Assembly: GCA_002083405.1 (NCBI GenBank)
Contig: LVWT01000022.1
Location: 100,678-164,677 of the forward strand
Source of the DNA: Nitrospira sp. SG-bin2
GTDB lineage: Bacteria; Nitrospirota; Nitrospiria; Nitrospirales; Nitrospiraceae
DNA: 64,000 nt
Direction: 5' to 3'
Shown here: one piece after another, positions 33,845 to 41,874 of the stretch
Position numbering within the stretch: position 1 is the stretch's first letter
How the letters are laid out: every line of letters begins with the position of its first letter
Notes under the pieces: generated by a model
Seen by the model: the letters and a program-made list of their open reading frames with translations, nothing else
Told to the model about the DNA's origin: nothing
The model's database searches: none
Program-made: the position numbers and the translations under genes

Positions 33845-34276
33845 TTACGCTGCTCGCTCACCGGGTTTGTCAGGTATATCGAGAAGCCGGGTGATACTTT
33901 CAACGAGCCGTGCAGGAGAGAACGGTTTACGGAGAAATAGAGCTTGATCCTTAACAAAACTGGCGATGACGTCGGCGGCATCGGGATGCCCTGACATCAC
34001 GATGATCTTCAGCTCAGGACGTTCGACCAGCAGTCGGCGGGCCAGCTCGTCTCCATTTAGGTCCGGCATTTTCCAGTCGGTGACCAGTACGTCGATGGGA
34101 GTCGGGAACTCCGTGCTGATCTTGCTCGCTTCGGAGCCGGAATGGGCCTGGAGTACGCGATACCCTCGGCGGGTCAGATCCATTTCGAAGAGCAGGGTGA
34201 TCGCCGATTCATCGTCGGCTAGCAGGATCGTCGTTTTTCTCGCAGAAGAAGATTCGGGCGTCATGATGTGAGGCAT
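33845..34276 (-). CDS. Stand-alone response regulator receiver protein
   Basis: 143 aa, one CheY-like domain with no output domain: ILLADDES acidic pair, phospho-Asp in VLVTDWKMPDLNGDEL, Thr/Ser in VMSGHP, Lys in LRKPFSP. The phosphodonor may be a hybrid kinase elsewhere. Alternative start at 34264. It lies between secA and the nuo cluster with its own flanking hairpins. Confidence 0.9.
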   Translation of the reverse strand: MPHIMTPESSSARKTTILLADDESAITLLFEMDLTRRGYRVLQAHSGSEASKISTEFPTPIDVLVTDWKMPDLNGDELARRLLVERPELKIIVMSGHPDAADVIASFVKDQALFLRKPFSPARLVESITRLLDIPDKPGERAA

Positions 34277-34720
34277 ATTACCCCAGAGGCTCCGATCGAC
34301 CTAATGAAAACGTATTTGGCGAGATATGTGATGGGAGCCCGGCTCGGCTGGAAGGGATGCGGGTTAAGGCGTTCTGCTTTTCTTCTACTGTGGCAACAGT
34401 TTGCGGTGCGCATCCTTTGCCGATCGAGCGGGGATCCACAGAGATTCCGGCAGGATGGAAGGCGGAAACTGACCAAGGTGGCGCTCCTCTCAGTGACTTC
34501 CCCCTATTTCCTTTCCCTGGCCGGGCGGGGCGAATCTTTGGCTTCGGCATGGCTCATAGAATCATGTCAGGGTACACGACCGTCACGCACGCCGGTATTG
34601 CGACACTTCGTCGCTGCCCTATAGGCGTGCGTGAGGACAATGTGAGTGATCAGTAGCAGTAGAGGAATCGCGCATCATGCCGATGTCGAAGATTCGGCCC
34701 GTACGGCCGAACCTCTTTCC
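34277..34720. other. 444-base gap with two hairpins, no gene
   Basis: No convincing coding frame. It holds an 11-base perfect stem TCACGCACGCC (34583) / GGCGTGCGTGA (34624) with a 30-base loop. A compact hairpin follows, TTCGGCC (34693) / GGCCGAA (34705) with a 5-base loop, 10 bases from the secA stop, a plausible secA terminator. The rest (34277-34580) may carry the promoter of the receiver gene, but I see no clear boxes. Confidence 0.5.
34693..34711 (-). terminator. Putative secA terminator hairpin
   Basis: A 7-base perfect GC-rich stem TTCGGCC/GGCCGAA, loop CGTAC, just past the secA stop. There is only a short T-rich stretch after it on the minus strand. Confidence 0.5.
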
Positions 34721-37453
34721 TCACGCCCCGTGGCATTTCTTATATTTCTTCCCGCTTCCGCAGGGGCAGGGATCGTTGCGGCCGACCTTGTCATCGGCCC
34801 GATGCGCGGGGGGCGGCCCTGCAACCGGTTCGTCACCGCGATTCAAGGTGAGTTTAGGCTGAGGGCGTGAGATGACAGGGGGGGCCGGAGGTGGGGTTGG
34901 GGTTTCCCCTTCGCTTGTCTGGCGCACGGCCTGCACATGGAACAATCGGTCCAGCGTATCGGATTTAATCCGTTCCATCATGCCGGCGAAGAGGTCGAAT
35001 CCTTCGCGCTTATACTCGATCAACGGGTCTTTTTGTCCGTAGCCGCGGAGGCCGATCCCATCGCGCAGGTGATCCATGCCGAGCAAGTGATCCTTCCAGT
35101 GATGGTCGATGACCTGGAGCATGAAGGTCTTTTCCAGGAACCGCATCAATTCCGGCCCTAACTCCTGCTCTTTCCGTGCATAGGCTTCTCGAACCTGGGC
35201 ATGCAGGTCTTCCACAAGGGCATCGCGGCCCATGTCCCGGAGCGACTCTCCGCCCGCCTGGCTGCCGCGGGTGATGTCGATGCCGAACTGGCTGTGCATC
35301 ATCTCTATCAAGCCCTTGATGTCCCATTCTTCCGGGTACTGTTCGGCCGAGCAATAGATGTTCAAGGATGAGTCCACCACCCCTGCCATCATATCTTGAA
35401 GGTCTGCAGTCAGGTTCTCTCCGCTCAGCACCGCCCGGCGATGGCGGTAGATGACCTCGCGCTGCTTGTTCATGACGTCGTCGTATTCAAGCAGCTGTTT
35501 ACGGATTTCAAAATTGTGCGCTTCGACCTTTTTCTGCGCGTTCGCGATCGCGCGTGTGACCATTCCATGCTCGATAGGGACGCCTTCTTCCATGCCGAGC
35601 TTGAGCATCATTTGCGAGACTCGCTCTGAGGCGAAGATGCGCATCAGATCGTCTTGCAACGACAGGTAGAAGCGGGACGTGCCCGGATCGCCCTGGCGGC
35701 CGGCCCGGCCGCGAAGCTGATTGTCGATCCGGCGGCTCTCATGCCGTTCGGTGCCCAGGATGTGGAGCCCGCCGAGCGCCAGAACCTCCTGCTTGTTCTT
35801 CTCGCAATCACTGCGAATTTCTTCGTAGAGCGAAAGTTTGCGGGCGTCCGGCATATTCTCTTCCCGATAGAGCACCTGTTTGTAGGTGAAGTCGGGGTTG
35901 CCGCCCAGCAGAATGTCGGTGCCGCGCCCCGCCATGTTTGTGGCGATCGTGACGGCGCCCTTGCGCCCGGCTTGGGCGACGATCTCGGCTTCGCGCTCAT
36001 GCTGCTTGGCGTTGAGCACGTTGTGTTTGATGCCGTTGCGGCTCAAGAGGCCGGCGAGTTTCTCGGACTTTTCGATCGAAATCGTACCGACGAGCACCGG
36101 TTGCCCGCGCTCATGGCACTCCCTGATTTCTTCGACGATGGCCGCGAATTTTTCCTTTTCCGTCCGGTAGACGACGTCGGCATAGTCGAGCCGAACCATC
36201 TTACGGTTCGTCGGCACCACATTCACGTCGAGGTTGTAGATTTTTGCGAACTCGGCGGCTTCGGTGTCCGCGGTGCCGGTCATGCCGCTGAGTTTCTTGT
36301 ACATCCGGAAATAATTCTGGAAGGTGACGGATGCGAGCGTCTGATTCTCGTTGGCGATCTTCACGCCCTCTTTGGCCTCGACGGCCTGGTGCAGCCCGTC
36401 GCTCCACCGGCGGCCGGGCATCAGCCGCCCGGTAAACTCGTCGACGATGATGACTTCCCCGTCTTTGACGACGTAGTCTACGTCGCGCTTGTAGAGCGCA
36501 TAGGCCTGCAAGGCCTTGACGACATGATGGACGAGATCCATGTTGGCCGGATCGTACAGATTGTCCACGCCGAGCAGCTTTTCGACACGCGCGTTGCCGT
36601 CGTCCGTGAGCGATGCCGTTTTGGTCTTTTCTTCGATCGTATAGTCTTGTTCCGGTTTCAGCTGCGGAATGACCGCGTTGATCCGATAGTAGAGGTCGGT
36701 GGTCTGATCGGTCGGACCGGAAATGATCAACGGCGTGCGGGCTTCGTCGATGAGGATGCTGTCCACCTCGTCCACGATGGCGAAATTCAGCTCGCGCTGG
36801 ACGCATTGGCGCAAATCGTTGACCACCAGGTTGTCGCGCAGATAATCGAATCCGTATTCGTTATTCGTGCCGTACGTGATGTCGGCGCGGTAGGCCTCGG
36901 GCCTGGAGCAAGGCCTGAGGTGTTGCAGTCGCTTGTCGGACGCCTCGTAGGTCGGATCGAACATGAAGGAGGCATCGTGTTGAATGATGCCGGTGGACAA
37001 GCCCAGCGCATGGTACAGCTGGGCCATCCATTGCGCGTCGCGCTTGGCGAGATAATCGTTGACGGTGACGAGATGGGCGCCCTTGCCTTCGAGCGCATTC
37101 AAATACACCGGCAAGGTGGCGACCAGGGTTTTCCCTTCACCGGTTTTCATTTCCGCGATCCGGCCCCTGTTCAGGATCATGCCGCCGATGAGCTGGACAT
37201 CGAAGTGCCGCATATTGAGCACGCGGCGGGACATCTCCCGGCAGACGGCGAAGGCTTCCGGCAGGATGTCGTCCAGGGTCGCCCCGGCCTCCAGGCGTTT
37301 CTTGAATTCCTGTGTCTTGTCCGCGAGAGCTTCCTTGGAAAGGGGGGTGAGGCCGGATTCCAGGCTGTTGATCCGCTCGACGATCGGAAGGAGCGCCTTG
37401 ATTTCACGGTCGTTTTTGCTGCCGAAGATCAAATTGAGAACTTGTGTGACCAT
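34721..37453 (-). CDS. secA: Protein translocase subunit SecA
   Basis: 910 aa. DEAD-like motor: Walker A MKTGEGKT (about 105), DEAD-box-like DEVDSILIDEARTPL, the preprotein cross-linking domain, then NBD2 with GGLHILGTERHESRRIDNQLRGRAGRQGDPG. The helical scaffold and wing follow. A Pro-rich linker (TPTPPPAPP) leads to the zinc-binding SecB/ribosome tail CPCGSGKKYKKCHG. The motor ATPase for Sec export; length matches the family (830-910 aa). Confidence 0.98.
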   Translation of the reverse strand: MVTQVLNLIFGSKNDREIKALLPIVERINSLESGLTPLSKEALADKTQEFKKRLEAGATLDDILPEAFAVCREMSRRVLNMRHFDVQLIGGMILNRGRIAEMKTGEGKTLVATLPVYLNALEGKGAHLVTVNDYLAKRDAQWMAQLYHALGLSTGIIQHDASFMFDPTYEASDKRLQHLRPCSRPEAYRADITYGTNNEYGFDYLRDNLVVNDLRQCVQRELNFAIVDEVDSILIDEARTPLIISGPTDQTTDLYYRINAVIPQLKPEQDYTIEEKTKTASLTDDGNARVEKLLGVDNLYDPANMDLVHHVVKALQAYALYKRDVDYVVKDGEVIIVDEFTGRLMPGRRWSDGLHQAVEAKEGVKIANENQTLASVTFQNYFRMYKKLSGMTGTADTEAAEFAKIYNLDVNVVPTNRKMVRLDYADVVYRTEKEKFAAIVEEIRECHERGQPVLVGTISIEKSEKLAGLLSRNGIKHNVLNAKQHEREAEIVAQAGRKGAVTIATNMAGRGTDILLGGNPDFTYKQVLYREENMPDARKLSLYEEIRSDCEKNKQEVLALGGLHILGTERHESRRIDNQLRGRAGRQGDPGTSRFYLSLQDDLMRIFASERVSQMMLKLGMEEGVPIEHGMVTRAIANAQKKVEAHNFEIRKQLLEYDDVMNKQREVIYRHRRAVLSGENLTADLQDMMAGVVDSSLNIYCSAEQYPEEWDIKGLIEMMHSQFGIDITRGSQAGGESLRDMGRDALVEDLHAQVREAYARKEQELGPELMRFLEKTFMLQVIDHHWKDHLLGMDHLRDGIGLRGYGQKDPLIEYKREGFDLFAGMMERIKSDTLDRLFHVQAVRQTSEGETPTPPPAPPVISRPQPKLTLNRGDEPVAGPPPAHRADDKVGRNDPCPCGSGKKYKKCHGA

Positions 37454-37653
37454 ATCACCGCAACTTTAGTGGTTGTGTTGTGTCGTAACGCTTCGATGGT
37501 TCAGAAACTAACCGACGCAGTATACACAATCTGTTCGATGAATCCTATAATTAGCAGAGGCGTGGCGGTCCAACTACCGGCTTGACAGAGCTTGTGAAGG
37601 TCCACTACTATTTCAGCCATAGTAGTGTTGGCTGTTTTCCTGATCGTCTACCG

Positions 37654-37959
37654 ATGAATTACCCAGTCCGTAAATTCATCTCAATTGTGTTGGTGCTGTG
37701 TGTGTTGTCCGTTGGCGGCTTGGCGCAGGCGCAAGCGGCGGAACATGCCGGACACCATGCTCAGCATCAAGCAGCCACCCACGGCACCCTGCTCTGCTCC
37801 TGGATGTGCGCCGCTGGGACGGTCCTTGACAGTGCGACGGTTCTGATTCCGACCGAACGCAGTTCGGTGGCACTCGTTTCGCTTTTTCGTCCTGCAAATC
37901 CTTCAGTTGAGCCCTGCCAGATCGCTCCCAGCCGTGCTCCTCCGTCTTTCTCTTTGTAG
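37654..37959 (+). CDS. Small secreted His-rich protein with CSWMC motif (paralogue A)
   Basis: 101 aa from the ATG at 37654; a TTG at 37582 would add an unlikely tail before the signal peptide. Signal peptide about 1-30 (FISIVLVLCVLSVGGLAQAQAA). A His cluster follows (EHAGHHAQHQAATHG), then LLCSWMCAAG and a C-terminal SRAPPSFSL. It shares this plan (His cluster, C-x-W-x-C-x-G, RxPPxF/L end) with the proteins at 39945 and 41435. This resembles small DUF2946-like metal-associated exported proteins, but I cannot confirm membership. Followed by an outer-membrane barrel gene. Probable metal binding (inference). Confidence 0.7.
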   Translation: MNYPVRKFISIVLVLCVLSVGGLAQAQAAEHAGHHAQHQAATHGTLLCSWMCAAGTVLDSATVLIPTERSSVALVSLFRPANPSVEPCQIAPSRAPPSFSL

Positions 37960-38050
37960 TAATTGCTGTCGTTCATTGATCCAAAGACTGCTCACTTCCG
38001 TCTTCCATCAGATCCGGAAGAGGCTGGCGAGGATCAAGGAGGCTGAAACA

Positions 38051-38122
38051 ATGCTCAGGGAGAAAGGTCTCATATCATCATGGCAGGGAAACGGTTCATC
38101 CTCGGATTCATTCTCGCTGTAG
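38051..38122 (+). other. Possible 23-codon leader ORF overlapping the start of barrel A
   Basis: AAGGAGG lies eight bases before ATG 38051, the best ribosome site in the region. It drives a 23-codon frame (MLREKGLISSWQ...SFSL) that overlaps the barrel start at 38080 in another frame. The barrel start itself has only a weak, distant AAAGG. Translational coupling through the leader is possible; otherwise the annotated barrel start is wrong or weakly used. Confidence 0.35.
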
Positions 38123-39204
38123 CCAGCGTCTCTTTTTCATGGTTTCACGTCCAGACGGCCCAGGCGTCCTGCGGGGCAGTCACGTGCTTCGTCGTCATCG
38201 GATCGCAGCAACAGGTGCCTCAAGCAGGCCTGTTGACGTTCAACACGATCTACAATTACACGCCCATGCGGCTGCTGGATGGGACTACCGGCGTGATCCC
38301 CGCGATCGATCAACACGATCAGCGAATGATCCTGGACCACCACCGGGAGATCAGAACCATTACGCAGACGGCCACCTTTGATTTGAATTACGGCATCACC
38401 GATCGCTTGGGTATCCAGGTGACGATTCCCTATTTGTGGCGGACACATAAGCACATCGATGGGTTAGGGGAGGAAAATGGCGGCAGGGGGGAACTTGTCC
38501 CATTTAAGGATAACGGGATCGGTGATGTCACCTTCACGGGGAAATACAACATTCTGCCGACTCTGCGGAGCATGATCGTTGCGGGATTCGGCGTGCAGGT
38601 GCCGACGGGCAATACGGAGGCCCTCGATGCGGCAGGCCACACCATGGAGGCGCCAGGGCAGCTAGGCCGGGGACAGGTGGGGCTGATCGGATCGCTCTAT
38701 CAAACCTACGAGCTGATCCCTCATCGGCTCAACCAGTTCTTCTACGGCAGCTATCGCCATACGTTTCGGAATAACGACGGGTACCAGTTCGGCGACGAAT
38801 ACAATTTGAATCTCGGGGCCAATGGAGTTCCGCTCGAAAGTGCGCCCTGGCTGGCGCTGACCGGCCAATTCACCTGGCGGTACTTGGTGCATGACAACAT
38901 GAGCGCGTCGCTGGAACGATCGAGAGTCCCAAGCGATGGGGGGGTCCCAGGTGACACGATCATACTCGACCCTGCGATTTTGAACCGCAGCGTGCCCAAT
39001 ACCGGCGCGACCTATTTCGCGTTTTCACCCGGGTTTCAGGCGAGTCTCGACGGCCTCATCGATTCGCCATTGACAAAGATGTCGTCCGTCTATTTTTATG
39101 CACAACTACCGATCATGCGGGATTCCAACAACAACCTGGCGCAGGGGACGAGCTATATCTTCGGGTTTACCCGGTCGTTCCAGTTGACGCAGGCCGGTTC
39201 ATAA
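38080..39204 (+). CDS. Outer-membrane beta-barrel protein, putative transporter (paralogue A)
   Basis: 374 aa. The signal peptide ends near TAQA; the mature N-terminus begins SCGAVTCFVVIGSQQQVP, a C-x4-C pair. The rest alternates like a barrel (ATFDLNYGITDRLGIQVTIPY, KYNILPTLRSMIVAGFGVQ, YQTYELIPHRLNQFFYGSY, QFGDEYNLNLGANGVPLE), and the family look is that of MetA/transporter-like barrels. Clear paralogue of the protein at 40346, with near-identical N-terminal motif and many shared blocks. Both follow a small CxWxC protein gene. Substrate unknown; metal or other small-molecule transport is inferred only from context. Confidence 0.7.
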   Translation: MAGKRFILGFILAVASVSFSWFHVQTAQASCGAVTCFVVIGSQQQVPQAGLLTFNTIYNYTPMRLLDGTTGVIPAIDQHDQRMILDHHREIRTITQTATFDLNYGITDRLGIQVTIPYLWRTHKHIDGLGEENGGRGELVPFKDNGIGDVTFTGKYNILPTLRSMIVAGFGVQVPTGNTEALDAAGHTMEAPGQLGRGQVGLIGSLYQTYELIPHRLNQFFYGSYRHTFRNNDGYQFGDEYNLNLGANGVPLESAPWLALTGQFTWRYLVHDNMSASLERSRVPSDGGVPGDTIILDPAILNRSVPNTGATYFAFSPGFQASLDGLIDSPLTKMSSVYFYAQLPIMRDSNNNLAQGTSYIFGFTRSFQLTQAGS

Positions 39205-39326
39205 CAGGATGCTGAAAATGGCCGCCAGCTTTGTTCTCGCGTCGCTCAGAGGCTTAACGTACCGAAGCGTACGCTTCGCATCTTCGCTCGCTGCGGCCTC
39301 GCTGGACGGCCATTTTGAATATCCTG
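39205..39326. repeat. 122-base palindromic intergenic element
   Basis: The ends are near-perfect inverted repeats: CAGGATGCTGAAAATGGCCG on the left, and CAGGATATTCAAAATGGCCG as the reverse complement of the right. A 16-base perfect palindrome CGAAGCGTACGCTTCG (39263-39278) lies inside. It starts directly after the barrel A stop and has no coding capacity. I recall similar elements as scattered in Nitrospira genomes (memory, unverified). Probably a REP/MITE-like mobile repeat. Confidence 0.8.
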
Positions 39327-39366
39327 AAGTTGGTAGGAACATCGAATGATAGATGTGGAGGCAACG

Positions 39367-39924
39367 ATGAGGAGAAAGAACAACTATAGCCAACTGGCGG
39401 GGGTATTGCTCGTAGCCATTCTTGCGGTGGCCGTCAGCGGCGGTCTCGCATGGAGCATGGGATCGCGGGTTCCGGTGGTCGGGGCCCCCGCCGAGGATTT
39501 TCGCTTGGCTGATTTGGAAGGCAAGCAGCAGAGCCTCAGTCAGTATCGAGGGAAGGTCGTCCTGGTGAATTTCTGGGCTACCTGGTGCAAACCCTGCACG
39601 ACGGAGATGCCGGCGATGCAAGCCACCTACGACAGACTTCGGGATAAAGGGTTTGTCGTGCTGGCGATCAACGAACTGGAAGACGATGCGAAAGTCCGTG
39701 AACACATCAAACAGCACGGCCATACGTTCCCCGTCTTGATGGATCGGGAGAACAAGGTGGCGAATCAGTTCGGCGTGTTTGGATTACCGGTGAGCGTGTT
39801 CATCGATGAGAAGGGCGTCGTCCAGGAATACATCAAGGGTGGACTATTGACTGAGCAACTGATTCTTGATGTGGTGGCCAAGATTCAGAAGCATGAGCCG
39901 ATGAAAGCGGCGTCGCTTCATTAA
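39367..39924 (+). CDS. TlpA/ResA-like membrane-anchored thiol-disulfide oxidoreductase
   Basis: 185 aa from the ATG at 39367 (GGAGG five bases upstream; the frame opens at 39346). N-terminal membrane anchor (about 10-32, LAGVLLVAILAVAVSGGLAW), then an AhpC-TSA/thioredoxin fold with catalytic WATWCKPC and cis-Pro region GLPVSVFID. It probably reduces disulfides in periplasmic proteins. Its place among genes for CxWxC and CxxxxC secreted proteins suggests these are its substrates, so their cysteines can bind metal (inference). Confidence 0.88.
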   Translation: MRRKNNYSQLAGVLLVAILAVAVSGGLAWSMGSRVPVVGAPAEDFRLADLEGKQQSLSQYRGKVVLVNFWATWCKPCTTEMPAMQATYDRLRDKGFVVLAINELEDDAKVREHIKQHGHTFPVLMDRENKVANQFGVFGLPVSVFIDEKGVVQEYIKGGLLTEQLILDVVAKIQKHEPMKAASLH

Positions 39925-39944
39925 TACGTGAACGAACAGATACG

Positions 39945-40253
39945 ATGTCTTTTGTGAAACGACCCCGTCTCGTGTGGGCTCTTCTGGTCTGTCTCGTTCT
40001 GACGAACGGGTTTATGGCTGCGCCCAGCGTGGCCCATGCTGAGCACCACAGTACCCATCATGATGCCGGAACGCATGCCAGCGGAATCTGCGCCTGGTTC
40101 TGCGCGTCGGGGCAAGGGGTTGAAGCTTCGTCCGTCCGTCTCACCTCGGTACTACAGTTGGTCGGCCCATCAGGGGATATCTCTGCCGACCCGATCGTCC
40201 TTCTGTTTTCTTCTGATCTTTTCGCCCGCGGTCCCCCGGTTCTCTCTCTCTAA
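39945..40253 (+). CDS. Small secreted His-rich protein with CAWFC motif (paralogue B)
   Basis: 102 aa. Signal peptide about 1-32 (LVWALLVCLVLTNGFMAA...AHA), His cluster EHHSTHHDAGTH, then GICAWFCASG, a hydrophobic stretch, and C-terminal FARGPPVLSL. Same plan as the proteins at 37654 and 41435. It lies 20 bases after the TlpA-like gene and 92 bases before barrel B, so it is likely in one transcript. Probable metal-binding exported protein (inference). Confidence 0.7.
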   Translation: MSFVKRPRLVWALLVCLVLTNGFMAAPSVAHAEHHSTHHDAGTHASGICAWFCASGQGVEASSVRLTSVLQLVGPSGDISADPIVLLFSSDLFARGPPVLSL

Positions 40254-40345
40254 CAATCACTCGTTCATATAGTTGCAAACTCGGGAATGCCTGTGTGCGC
40301 CCGGGTGCGCGTTCTCACGTCGTAAGACGAGAAAGACGATTTGCG

Positions 40346-41416
40346 ATGGCTAAGAAACTGCCACCCCGCTTGGGGGTATCTCTTTGTGTGTTCGCCGTGG
40401 CGACGGCGTTCGTCGGACCACTCCCTGCGGATGCGTCCTGCGGCTCGGTCAGCTGTTTTGTCGTCATCGGGTCTCAACAGCAGGTGCCGATGAAGGGACT
40501 GCTGACCGTGAACCTTATATACAACTACACGCCGATGGAAGCACCGGCTGGGCAGGGTGGGAGTATTCCGTTTGCCAATCAAGGCGCCAAGACGCTGACC
40601 CTGGCCAATTTGAATGTAGACCGGATCGCGACAACCACCCGCACGGCGACCCTGGACCTAAACTATGGCCTGACGGAGCGACTTGGACTACAAATTGCGA
40701 TTCCGTACAAGCATGTGGAGTCTGATGCCCAAATCGGAGGCCTCACGCCTGTGCCCTACAGTGAGCGGGGACTCGGCGACATTCGCGCCATGCTGAAATA
40801 CAACGTGCTGCCAACTCTGCGGAGCATGCTGGTGCTGGGGGTGGGTGCCGATTTCCCGACCGGCAGCTACGGCCGGGTTTCACAGGGTACGACTTTGGCC
40901 GAATCGACTCTGCAAATCGGCAGGGGAAATTTCGGCCTGATTCCCATGATCTATCAAACCTACGAACTGATTCCTCATCGGGTGAATCAGTTTGCGTTGG
41001 CCAGCTACCGGCACACTTTCAAGAACAGCGACGGTTATCAGTTTGGCGACGAAGTCAACCTCAGTGCGGGGCTCAATATCATCCCGCTCGAACAAACTCC
41101 GTGGCTGACACTGACACAGCAGGTCAACTTCCGCTGGATGCAGAATGACGCCATGGACGCCGCCCTCTTTCAGTTCAATCCAACAACAGGGACACCCAAC
41201 CTGCTCGATCCGACGATCAAGTTTCGGGCGATCCCTACCACGGGCTCGATGTACGTGGCCTATTCGCCCGGGATTAATTTGAATCTATTGGATGTCGCGT
41301 CGTTCTATTTCATCGCGCAGATCCCTATCCACCGAGACTTCAACGGCAATCTGGAACAGCAGATCAGCTATATCTTTGGTCTGACCAGATCGTTTCAGGT
41401 GTTCGGCGGGTCGTAA
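40346..41416 (+). CDS. Outer-membrane beta-barrel protein, putative transporter (paralogue B)
   Basis: 356 aa from the ATG at 40346, giving a proper signal peptide ending PADA; the open frame begins earlier. The mature start SCGSVSCFVVIGSQQQVP repeats the C-x4-C pair of paralogue A. Shared blocks include YNYTPM, ATLDLNYGLTERLGLQIAIPY, KYNVLPTLRSM, YQTYELIPHRVNQF and QFGDEVNLSAG. The last strand ends ISYIFGLTRSFQVFGGS. Gene duplication of the small-protein/barrel unit is the simplest explanation. Confidence 0.7.
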   Translation: MAKKLPPRLGVSLCVFAVATAFVGPLPADASCGSVSCFVVIGSQQQVPMKGLLTVNLIYNYTPMEAPAGQGGSIPFANQGAKTLTLANLNVDRIATTTRTATLDLNYGLTERLGLQIAIPYKHVESDAQIGGLTPVPYSERGLGDIRAMLKYNVLPTLRSMLVLGVGADFPTGSYGRVSQGTTLAESTLQIGRGNFGLIPMIYQTYELIPHRVNQFALASYRHTFKNSDGYQFGDEVNLSAGLNIIPLEQTPWLTLTQQVNFRWMQNDAMDAALFQFNPTTGTPNLLDPTIKFRAIPTTGSMYVAYSPGINLNLLDVASFYFIAQIPIHRDFNGNLEQQISYIFGLTRSFQVFGGS

Positions 41417-41434
41417 ACGTGACGGTTGGATGAG

Positions 41435-41803
41435 ATGTTTGGTCAACTTGTACAGATGCGATCGATGAATGGGCGGGTGAGAGGTGTCCGCGCGATCGCG
41501 GTGATCTGTGTTGGGCTATGGTTAGCCGGCTCTGTGACCGTGACGCAGGGCACCCTGGCGCCGCAATCGGCCGCGCCACATTGTCCGGAAGGACAGACTC
41601 AGAGCAGTCAGCACAGCCACAATCATTGTGCGTGGCACTGTGATGGAATTGACACTCCTATCTCTACCGGCCGTAGTGGGAGTTCATCCCCTGCTCCGGC
41701 CGGCTATCTCATAGGTTCATTCGCTCAGACACCCCTCTCCATCGCGTTGAGTGCGGGGATGGCACCTCGAGGGCCTCCTCAATTCGCTGCGCTGTTCATG
41801 TAG
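41435..41803 (+). CDS. Small secreted His-rich protein with CAWHC motif (paralogue C)
   Basis: 122 aa from the ATG at 41435; ATGs at 41456 and 41465 are alternatives. Signal peptide region VRAIAVICVGLWLAGSVTVT. Then HCPEGQTQSSQHSHNHCAWHCDG, so here an extra His sits inside the CxWxC motif, and C-terminal MAPRGPPQFAALFM. Third member of the family, without its own barrel downstream: it is followed by the beta-propeller lipoprotein. Probable metal binding (inference). Confidence 0.65.
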   Translation: MFGQLVQMRSMNGRVRGVRAIAVICVGLWLAGSVTVTQGTLAPQSAAPHCPEGQTQSSQHSHNHCAWHCDGIDTPISTGRSGSSSPAPAGYLIGSFAQTPLSIALSAGMAPRGPPQFAALFM

Positions 41804-41874
41804 ACAGATCTGTTATCAGGACAGAAGTTGAGGCCTCCGCGAAGGAAGCATTAACAACGAGGAAGGAACGAGCC

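Noticed and set aside
35654..37585. 643-codon open frame antisense to secA
   Set aside because: Shadow of the GC-rich secA codon pattern; composition is not protein-like and secA is certain on the other strand.
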